64,000 bases of DNA, taken from Typhlomys cinereus (taxonomy: Eukaryota > Chordata > Mammalia > Rodentia > Platacanthomyidae). Both the position numbers and the translations under genes were made by a program. The stretch covers positions 1,067,339-1,131,338 of the forward strand of contig JALPQD010000396.1 in NCBI GenBank assembly GCA_023101885.1, in the 5' to 3' direction. Shown in pieces: positions 24,966 through 34,039 of this stretch; position 1 is the first letter of the stretch; each line of letters begins with the position of its first letter. The notes beneath the pieces are model-generated. The model was not told where the DNA came from and searched no databases. It saw only the letters and a list, made by a program, of their open reading frames with translations.

Positions 24966-27008
24966 TAAATAAGACATGAGCACTTTTACATTTGATTTAG
25001 TTTCAGAAAAAGGGTCAGGCTTTTAATTAGCCTTAAACTTAGACAAGAAGCATGTAAGGAAGCTGAGGTGTGCTTTCCACCCAGGGAGAGGTGTCAGGAA
25101 CTCAGGGCATTGCATAAAAAGAGCCTGAAGTTCCAAAGTGGAAGGGTAGGGCTTGGCAATTATTTGTATTGTGATAAGGGAGCTGCTCTTATATCTGAAG
25201 CAAGTCTCTGCCAGTTTGCAGAGGAATTTTACTAATGTCTCAAATACATTTCAGACCGAATATAATGGAAGTCCAGACTGTGTGTTTTAACATGGCCTCT
25301 GAGCAGCCTTGGGCAGATATTGAATTGGAGTTGGAATTGTAGTAGACAGGGGCACAGTTTCAACTTCACAGGCAAGTCAGTAATGTTGAAGGGTAAAGTA
25401 TTGGAAAGGTTCACATAATAACTTCATAAAATTAGGGTTAGGAAATGCAAGGACTCAGGTCAGATGGGACTGAAGCATTAATGAGAATACTACAGAAGTC
25501 AGGACGCTGTTGACCAAAACTTTCGTTCCTATATTACATTCTTTTCTAAAGGGAGAAATTGAATCTGCTTTAATATAAAGTCCTTGCAGTATCCCAGGTC
25601 ATAGCAGATAGTATGTGTGTGTCACCTTTTGGTGTGACTTTTCAGACGTATTTGGGCATTTGTTTTGAACTTTCACTGGAGGGCTACAGGGAGAATCATT
25701 TCAGTTCTGAGAGGTTGAGTTGCTAGTTGCACACAGCATGTGCTCTCAACCAACCTGATGAGATACGCAGCAACTGCCAAGAACCCAGAGCTGGCAGAAA
25801 CTCTAGCAGTTCATGAGCCAACTTTGTTCAAAGCTATTCCATCCATCTAAAAGACTCTATTTAACAGAGTTTTGCTTCTTTTGCTGTGTTCATTTGCATA
25901 AATTCTCTCCTAATGAAAGAGCTTGGGGTTTTAGTCACATGGACCATGTCTTGTTCTGCACCAGAGCCATGTTGTACATCTTCCACAGGATTTAATGACT
26001 TTATTTATAAAGGGAGGTGGTAACATTATAACTTAAAGGCTTTCAAAGAACAAGTGAACAATACATGAGATATGCATGGTAGAATGTTTAGTTCATATTA
26101 GATTATTCCCTGAATGTTTATTCAACTTTGAAAGCTTTCTAAATTGCTTTAAAGGGAATAGAAAGCTGATTGCAGTTAACTATTCATCATCTGGTGAGTT
26201 TAATTCTGTCCTTTAGATATCACTAAGAGCATCATTTTCTTGAGGATTCATTGATAACCTCTCAAAAATTCCTTTTGGAAAGTTGTAACAGGTCACTGTA
26301 ACACTTAATTAAGGATCTATCAGCAATAAAATTTTTCTTTGGATGTTGGGTAATTTTATTATATTTAATCTCTTGGTGTCCTTGTTTATAAAATGGAAAT
26401 CAGATTAACAATCACCTCACAAGACAGTTTTGTTAAGTGTCTGACATATGTCTCCATTCATCTCAACTTGTGTTTAAAAGTAGAACAGCTGTTTTATGGG
26501 GTTTGCTATGTTCAACAAATGTTACTAATTGTTCTCTGCCCTTGGTAGAATGACATAGATTATATTTTAGTAAGCAGCAACTCCGAACTTTCAGTGGTTT
26601 TCAACAAGAAGGAATTCTTTTCACCTCATTGCAAATCATCAGCATGGGTCACACAATTCTTCTTACTCTTGGTTATTACAGTCAGTCAAGGGCCCACACT
26701 GAAGGTAAAAAATCCAGTTCACACAAGTTTTCATTGTTACCATGGTTGCAGAAGGGCTCTCTGGAGGGCCTGGCATCACCAATTTAGTTCTTGGCTCAAT
26801 GGACTGAATCACTGGCTGGAGCCAGTTAAGAACCCACAGTTCAAAGGAAATATGAAACCATACATTCCTTGAGATGGGAGGGAACAGGATTTGGGTGACT
26901 GGTTAGGAATCAGTATAATCACCATTTGTTCATTAAAGAGATTTCCAGTATTCATGAAGGAAGTAGGAATTATTTAGAGAAGGGAAAGAGGGAATTATAT
27001 CAAAGTAG
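24966..27008. other. Unique-looking sequence
   Basis: I see no gene or repeat. Short frames here have no supporting signals. Confidence 0.4.
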
Positions 27009-27025
27009 AAGGATGAAAAGTTTTT
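27009..27025. repeat. TSD of SINE (left copy)
   Basis: aaggatgaaaagttttt is repeated exactly at 27,296-27,312. Confidence 0.93.
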
Positions 27026-27295
27026 TAAAATTTTTTTATTATTTATTCAATTGTGCATGTGTGCGTGTGTGCGTGTATGTGTAGAACCACAGATGAATTC
27101 AGGAACCACCATGGGCTGCCTCCACCTCCTCCTTGATACTCTGTCCCAGGATTCACAGGCTCAGGCTTACCAGGACCAGAAACGCAGGCCGCCCCCGCTT
27201 CCACCTGGTGTCTGTACGTGGGGTCTAGGATCCGAACTCAGGACCTTCCGCCTGCAAGGAAGAGTCTTAACCCCTGAGCCACCTCTCCAGCCTCC
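27026..27295 (-). mobile_element. B2-superfamily-like SINE, full length
   Basis: Minus-strand head gaggctggagaggtggctca with A and B boxes, GC-rich body, short degenerate CA/CG tract and AATTGAATAAATAAT tail. The CA tract is much shorter and interrupted (gcgtgtgtgcgtgtatgtg on the plus strand) than in the 17.5-kb copy, showing length variation within the family. The 17-bp TSD defines the ends. Confidence 0.93.
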
Positions 27296-27312
27296 AAGGA
27301 TGAAAAGTTTTT
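27296..27312. repeat. TSD of SINE (right copy)
   Basis: This is an exact copy of 27,009-27,025. Confidence 0.93.
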
Positions 27313-27420
27313 ATTAAGAACCAAAGAGATGCAGACATAAGCAAGTGAAGAACATGAATGCATCTCCTTGCTGTCCTACAGACCTTGGAGGAAGACATCA
27401 TACTCCACTTTGAGAGTCTT

Positions 27421-27729
27421 TTTTAATTTTTTTATTATTTATTATTTATTCAATTGTGCATGTATGTGCACGCACATGTGTGTACGTATGTGTGTGTGTG
27501 TGTGTGTGTGTGTAAAACCACGGACGAATTCGGGAACCACCATGGACTGCCTCCACCTCCTCCTTGTTTACTCTGCCCCAGGATTCACAGGCTCTGCTCT
27601 ACCAGGACCAGAAACACAGGCGACCCCTGCTTCCCCCTGGCGTCTATACATGGGGTCTAGGATCCGAACTCAGGTCCTTCTGCCTGCAAGGCAGAGGCTT
27701 AACCCCTGAGCCAACTCTCCAGCCCCCAG
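27421..27729 (-). mobile_element. B2-superfamily-like SINE, full length
   Basis: This is the second member of the family within 500 bp and in the same orientation. Head, boxes, body and TG tract are clear. The tail is long (AATAAATAATAAATAATAAA on the minus strand). A 12-bp TSD, tttgagagtctt, lies at 27,409-27,420 and 27,730-27,741. Confidence 0.92.
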
Positions 27730-27867
27730 TTTGAGAGTCTTATTGCTTGTGAAAAATATTGTGAAATTATTTTACAATAATCACTGATAACGATGTTGTG
27801 TTAAGATAAAATCAGAATAATCATAGTTTTGCCTTGGTTATCAGAAAAAACTATAAATTATTAAATA

Positions 27868-28115
27868 TAACTGTATTATATTATATAATATATACACATA
27901 TAATATATGTATTTATTATAAATTTATTTATTTATAAATTTATTAATTATGTACATTATAAATATAAATGTATATGTACATTTTACCTCCAAGATTAAAC
28001 TATCAAAGGTCAGTCAGATCTTTCTCTATTACCTGAACTTTTTGAAAAAATTATTTATTCATTCATACAGACTTAATAGGTACCACAGTCCCCTCCCTCC
28101 CTTCACCTCTTCCTG
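27868..28115. repeat. 248-bp direct repeat, copy A, flanking a young L1
   Basis: It is equal in length to 29,575-29,822 and differs by eye at six positions (about 2.4%). It contains an AT-rich stretch of unique sequence, the left TSD of the old antisense L1, and the first ~65 bp of that old L1. It ends exactly where young L1 ORF2 sequence starts. It therefore behaves as an unusually long target-site duplication. Confidence 0.85.
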
Positions 28116-28523
28116 GTCCTACATTGCTGGTGGGAGTGCAGGCTCATACAGCCACTCTGGAGAGCCGTCTGGAGATTCTTAAAGAAATTAAAGATTGAAA
28201 TGCCATATGACCCTGCAATTCCACTTTTGGGTATAACCCCCCATACAGCAGAGGTTCACCTCGATAGCACAAGCACAACCATGTTCATAGCAGCACTGTT
28301 TACAATAGCAAAGTCATGGAATCAACCCAAATGTCCAACAGTTGACGAGTGGATAAGGAAAAAGTGGTACATCTATACAATGAAGTACTACTCAGGCATC
28401 AAAAATGATGAATTACTGGAATTTGCTGGGAAATGGATGTCATTAGAAACAATTATATTAAGTGAAGTATCCCAGACCCAGAAAATTAGGTGCCGTATGT
28501 ACTCCCTAATAGGTGGCTCCTAA
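28116..28523 (+). pseudogene. L1 ORF2 C-terminal fragment
   Basis: Residues PYDPAIPLLGI, AALFTIAKSWNQPKCP, then WYIYT and ILSEVSQTQ are the classic C-terminal end of LINE-1 ORF2p, downstream of the reverse transcriptase. The frame is open from 28,200 to the stop. The upstream part is in another frame, so even this fragment carries an indel. The endonuclease and polymerase domains are absent, so it is inactive. Confidence 0.93.
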
Positions 28524-29574
28524 TACCAAACCCACCCAGCCCACCTTGAGACACTCATAGGTAAATCTATGTATTACCTACAGTAATTGCAAGGATTATG
28601 AACAGGAGGGATGGGGTTGGAGGGCCACACCAGAAACAAGGAGAGAACAGGCCTCCATCAAGGACTGCAAGAAAGTAATGTGACACCTGGTTAAGTTCAC
28701 AGACATTTGTTCCTGATCATTTACAACTAAAGGGGTATGAACTCACCAGAAAGGGAGGGCATATAGTCCGGCAGATTAAAAAGTAACCATTTTGCAAATG
28801 GGTGATTGACCCCTCCCATTGCCAAATGCCATATGACCCTGCGATTCCACTTTTGGGTATAAGTATTACATCTACCCTTGAATGTGCTCTTATAATAAGA
28901 CTCCAGTTTAACAGCTTTCTGTCTCTGGCCAGGGGGTGACATACAGTTCCCATCACGATGGAGTGAAGGGCATTGCAGGAGCAACAAAACTGCAAAAGAA
29001 AATCAACGAACCACTATCCAGAACTTCAGAGACTCTATTATCAACCACCTAGAACTAGGCCAGACTAATCTCTCCCCATCCTGAAGCTCAGGGACATTTG
29101 TGGAAGAGGGGGCCGTAAGAGTGTAAAAGCAAAAGGATGGGAGCAGCAATGATTTGCAAGATACTCCACACAAGTTAGGGCCGAAGCAATCATAATTGGA
29201 CATTGCATGCCCGGCGCAATGTCCAACACACTATTGACCTCACAAAGTCTAGCATCTGCTAAAGGCACCAGGATCTTTGGAGGCAAGGGATTGACAGCCA
29301 CAGTAGTGTTCCTATGCTTAAGGGGAACACAGGAAAGGGTTCAGGGAAATGCCACTGGGTCCTTGTACGTCATCGGAGAGGAGTGCCCAGAGGAGAGTCA
29401 GGCATGCACAAGAAAGGACTCTGGGAATTGAGGCGGGAGTCACGGGAGGATGGGGATGGAGGAGTGAGGGGAGGGGGAGCAGGGTGTTTGGGGGGAGGAG
29501 GAGGGAGGGAGGGAACTGGTGTACCTATTAAGTTTGTATGCACTGAAATAATAATAAAAATGTATTAATAAAAA
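28116..29574 (+). mobile_element. Young 5'-truncated L1 with long flanking duplication
   Basis: It starts inside the last part of ORF2, passes the ORF2 stop at 28,521-28,523, then the full 3' UTR (28,524-29,515) with its G-rich tract, and ends in AATAATAATAAAAATG plus an A-rich tail. Within the 3' UTR, 28,830-28,861 repeats a piece of ORF2 (catatgaccctgc...ttccacttttgggta, also at 28,203-28,234). That internal duplication is not explained by simple truncation. The element sits inside an older antisense L1. Confidence 0.88.
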
Positions 29575-29822
29575 TAACTGTATTATATTTTATAATATAT
29601 ACACATATAATATATGTATTTATTATAAATTTATTTATTTATAAATTTATTAATTATGTATATTATAAATATAAATGTATATGTACATTTTACCTCCAAG
29701 ATTAAACTATCAAAGGTCAGTCAGATCTTTCTCTATTACCTGAACTTTTTAAAAAAATTATTTACTCACTCATACAGACTTAATAGGTACCGCAGTCCCC
29801 TCCCTCCCTTCACCTCTTCCTG
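29575..29822. repeat. 248-bp direct repeat, copy B
   Basis: This is the partner of 27,868-28,115, directly after the L1 A-rich tail. Beyond it the old antisense L1 continues uninterrupted, so this copy represents the original locus. Confidence 0.85.
29734..29750. repeat. TSD of old antisense L1 (left copy)
   Basis: tattacctgaacttttt occurs here, at 30,289-30,305, and inside copy A of the long duplication at about 28,027-28,043. Confidence 0.9.
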
Positions 29823-30288
29823 TCCCCCTTGCACCCTCCTCCTCTTTTCCCCTTCCTTTCACTCTCTCCCTTCCTTTTTCCCAGTGCCCTCTTCTTCTCC
29901 ACCCCAATCCCTGGATCATCCATTAGTGTGAATGTCAAACTTCTGTCTCTCCTCCATTCTAATGAGGTGTAAGGACTTAATAACATTGCCAAGAGCCCTT
30001 TCTTGTGCTCACCTCTAGTATGGGAACACTATTGTGATGTTAATCCCCTGCCTCTAAGGATCTTAGTGCCTATGATTCATGCTACACTTTGGGGGGTCAT
30101 TGATATGTCAGTCATTGCTCAGATCATGCAAGTCCTATTATGGTTACTTCGGTCCTAACTTGTGTGGAGTATCTTGCTTATCATTGCTCCTCCCAATCTT
30201 TAGGCTCTTACAATCTTACTACCGGCTCCCTCTTCTGCAAATTTTCCTGAGCTTTAGGATGGGGAGAGATTAGGCTGGTCTGGTTCCA
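29751..30288 (-). mobile_element. Older 5'-truncated L1 3' end, antisense
   Basis: T-rich left end, then cagacttaataggtaccgca and a C/T-rich tract (reverse of the G-rich run), then diverged 3' UTR up to ctggttcca. It is clearly more diverged from the other copies than the young L1s. A 17-bp TSD flanks it. Confidence 0.88.
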
Positions 30289-30330
30289 TATTACCTGAAC
30301 TTTTTACTTGAATGAAAATTGTTTCCCTGG

Positions 30331-30561
30331 AAATGCCACTGGGTCCTTGTACGTCATCGGAGAGGAGGGCCCAGAGGAGAGTCAGGCATGCACAAGAAAG
30401 GACTCTGGGAATTGGGGCGGGAGGCAGGGGGGGGATGGGGCGGGAGGGGTGAAGGGAGGGAGAGCAGGTGGTTGGGGGAAGGAGGAGGGAGGGAGGGAAC
30501 TGGTGTACCTATTAAGTTTGTATGAGCTGAAATAATAATAAAAAATGTATTTAAAAAAAAA
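30331..30561 (+). mobile_element. Short young L1 3' end (231 bp)
   Basis: It contains only the last ~230 bp of the L1 3' UTR, from aaatgccactgggtcc through the G-rich tract to the AATAATAATAAAAAATG tail. The perfect 17-bp TSD gaaaattgtttccctgg at 30,314-30,330 and 30,562-30,578 defines the insertion. It landed 25 bp from the end of the older L1. Confidence 0.94.
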
Positions 30562-30578
30562 GAAAATTGTTTCCCTGG

Positions 30579-31777
30579 TACCCTATGACATATTTTTGTA
30601 AGAATTCATCATTTATTCTCTGTAATCTGACAAGTAACTCATGACTAGAAAGGCAATAGTTTGAAAAATGTGAACATGTAATAGTATACACAAATGACAC
30701 CGTCCTTTGTGGAGCAAGTCCTGATCAGTAATGCACACTGAAGAATCAGAATTCTTCCCGAAAGACTGATTCATCTCTGTGTGAACAAATGCTTTGTAAA
30801 ATTTATTTTTTTCCCTTTCATCAATAATGAAAATGTGAAGTCTTGTTCCACTTTTCCCTCTGGTTCAATCTTCCCAATCGTTTGCAAAATCGAATTTTAA
30901 AAAATATCTAAAGCAATCCTACCTCAAGACCATTTCCTTTCCCTCCCTGGTAACTTATGATGACTATAGTTAAAAGCTCAGACTGGGTTTTTCATGATGC
31001 CCACGCTTCTCTTCAGCACTGATGTCATTAAGCAGGGTAGCAGTCTCCTGCTGACAGGTAGAATACATTCCTTTCCTTGTTCAGTAATCAGAACTTGGCA
31101 GGCTATTCACTACTTTAAAGACTGTGATTTTTGAAAATGCCTTTTAGACATATTTTTAAACCAATCCCATGTAAAAGGTGCTGTATCCTGCCGAGTAATT
31201 GCCTCTCACTGTTAATAGTCCTCTTTTACTAACTAAAGTCTTCACTGCTTGAACATCCTGTAGGAACAACAGAGGTGATGTGTGGCAGCCATGATGTTGG
31301 CAGGGTGGCAGTCCAGTTCCTGTGCCTGACTTACCGTCAACTGCCAGGCCATTAGATCTGCTTTGAAAATCCATCAACTGCTTGAGATTAGATGCAAAAT
31401 CATAATTTATGTACACATCTGTTTTTCATTTTCAAAGACGGCTTGTAGCTAAAAAGCTTATACATGCATCGGAAGTGACCCATGGCTTCATGCAACAGTA
31501 GCAAGCAAGTTGTCAGCATGGATCAGCATGAATCTGCATGTTTTATGTTGGCAACATTCACCTTCTATAAGGATGCTTCTTCTTTTTATGAGTCTCTATC
31601 CCATTCACTTCTCTACATAAATAAGACAATAATATATGAAGTTATCCTGGAAATAAGTCTCTAAGGTAGAATAATGCATTCAAGATAAGAAAGGAAATCC
31701 CAAGCTGTTATCTGTAACATATGTGTCAAAGAACATATGGGTTTAAATGTTTGTTCCATTTTGTATTTAATTTTCAG
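30579..31777. other. Unique-looking sequence upstream of candidate exon
   Basis: No repeat is recognised. If the exon at 31,778 is real, this would be intron. Confidence 0.4.
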
Positions 31778-31919
31778 GGAGTGGGGCAAGAAAAGGACTT
31801 GCTTCAATTTTCTACACATGGCTATACAAACTACCCTACATCGTTTGTTGAAAAGTATGTTCTTTGTCCAAAATGTGATCTAAGAGCTGTTGTGGAAACT
31901 CTTGGTTGTATATACACAG
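31778..31919 (+). CDS. Candidate internal exon of an unidentified gene
   Basis: A 142-bp open stretch is preceded by a pyrimidine-rich tract and ttttcag, and is followed by acacag|gtaatt, so both splice sites fit the GT-AG rule. In the frame that stays open it reads GVGQEKDLLQFSTHGYTNYP, followed by a charged-aromatic segment with a CPKC pair (a CxxC, possibly metal-binding) and ending ETLGCIYTG. The composition is balanced and protein-like, unlike the chance frames elsewhere in the window. No repeat overlaps it. Its length leaves one extra base, so the flanking introns would differ in phase. I cannot name the gene, and an isolated pseudogene piece or chance is possible. Confidence 0.4.
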
Positions 31920-33361
31920 GTAATTTTTCAGTTTTTCTTCTGATATGCCTAGTCATGTTGTGATACCCACCAAAATAAAATAATTACCATCTGTGAAATT
32001 GTAGAAATATTTTATGTGCTTCTTCACGTGCACATAGTCTCTTTTCAGATATAACATCCACAATAAAATAGCTTGTATATACTTTTACTTTTAAACCAAT
32101 CCCAATTGGATCACAATCAAGTCTGTTTGGTATTCACTACCTGACATATTCATATACACTAGTATAGAACAGCTATGAGGATGATCTCACCATCCTTGTC
32201 TCCCTGTCAGCCCTCAGCACTGCCCACAGCCTTGTGTCTTTCTTAGGCTGAATGACTACTGACATCAGGCAGGCAGGCATGGGCACACCAATCAGCTACT
32301 AAGGGACTTACAAGAAATCAACTTCCCTTCTGACTGAGTGCTAAGTTCATAGCCCTTTCCTACGAATTCCTTTCTCCAAGTTCTAACCCCATATGGTCAA
32401 GCAGCTATCATCCCTGGGTCCTTGCATGATTTATTGTATTTCAGTTTTGTCTTGATATGATCCCAAATGCCACATGTGTCCATCTGTTCTCAGGAAGTCC
32501 TGGAGTTGAATTTCTTTCCTAGTGTTGCCTAACTACAGGGAGGGCTCAGTCTGCTTATAGCCACTGTTTGTCACCCAGCCTGCTTATTACCCAGTCCTGT
32601 TGGCTAGGCTGCTCCTGACACATGATTCCCTGGCATCTGATACTACCTGCTGAAGGGATAACCAAATGCTGCCAGCTGAATGCTCTCCATTCTTGAAACT
32701 TTGCTTGGCTACATGAAAGTTTTCTAAGTATCTCGAAATCAACACATTAAGGATTTTTTTGCATCTTTCTTCAAGCCAACTCACAAGGCAAGAAGTCAAT
32801 CTAATTTAATTCCGAAAAAATTTAATTAGATACAATACTACAAGGACCTCTGCAATCTGCAACAAAAAATTCATTATGTTTATTAAATTAAAAATATTAT
32901 TTATGATGTTTTCTGAGTGTCGTAAGTCTGGGAACAGCTTCGCAGACTGAGCTACCCAGTCTTTCCAGGCCATTGCAATTAAGTTGGTGGCCATGATGGA
33001 CCTAACAGAATTTCTCAGAAGACTTTTCCACTCCATATACATCATTATATAGTGCTCACAAGGTGACAAATGGCATTCATTAGAGTAAGCAATGCCACAA
33101 AAGGAACAAGGTGACCTAGGAAGTCCACAACCTGGTATGCTCTAACTTTGGAAGTCACATTCCAGAACTTCTGCTGCACTCCGGAGGTGACAATCAATCC
33201 ACATGAGTGTGGGAACATTACATGATGGGAGAATATCATGGGTGCTTATTCCCAGCCATCATGCACTTAAATAGAAATAGACATTCTGTACCAACAAGGA
33301 GCAAACAAAAAGCAAGACACAAGAGAAGCATGTCTCTTTAGGCTGTCCCTGACTCCCTCAT
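31920..33361. other. Unique-looking sequence downstream of candidate exon
   Basis: No gene or repeat is recognised. No second exon with comparable signals was found by eye. Confidence 0.4.
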
Positions 33362-33370
33362 ATAACTTCT

Positions 33371-33476
33371 TTTTTTTAAATTTTTTTATTATTTGTTCAA
33401 TTGTGCATGTATGCGTGTGTTCCTGTGTGTGTAGAACCACGGATGAATTCGGGAACCAGCCACCTCTCCAGCCCCA
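33371..33476 (-). mobile_element. B2-like SINE with large internal deletion
   Basis: The tail (aatttttttattatttg...), short TG tract and gaattcgggaacca of the SINE 3' part are joined directly to ccacctctccagcccc, the reverse of its 5' head. About 190 bp, including both pol III boxes, are missing. The 9-bp TSD ataacttct (33,362-33,370 and 33,477-33,485) still brackets both true ends. The deletion therefore happened within the SINE or its RNA and not at its edges. Confidence 0.88.
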
Positions 33477-33485
33477 ATAACTTCT

Positions 33486-34039
33486 GAGCTGAAATTCTAC
33501 AAAATTATAGCACAGCAACCTGTTTCCTATATACGGTCCTCCATGGATGCTACATTTTCTTTCTCTTATTCTTTTTCCCTATGACTTTAATCTTGGATGA
33601 TCTCAGTGACAGTCTTGGATAGGAAAGTGCTGGCTGAATTCCCAGTTCTCTTCCATTTCCTCATTATTTTACCAGACATTACTCCAGGCCAGGCCCGTCT
33701 AAGCACATAGAGAAGGAAGGTCACTGAGGGATAGAGAATAGTTGCTTACTTGTCAAAATCATAAATGATCTGCACTATATTGGTTTTAGTGTAAACTGAT
33801 AATGTAAACAGCTTCTAGCACATTTCCCAGAAACCACATATTTTCCTATAATTTTTTAAGAATTTTATGTATCCCTGAAATGATCTTCAGAATAATGATT
33901 ATACTAATAATTCAGCAAGTTAGCTAATAATGCACAAGGTACATGTAATTTGATCAAGAAACTACCATTTATAATGTCTTTACACACACACACACAGGAT
34001 TAAAAATTAGAAATCTTTATTTTACATTTTAAAAATATT
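33486..34039. other. Unique-looking sequence
   Basis: I see nothing beyond a short (CA)n at about 33,983-33,998. Confidence 0.4.
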
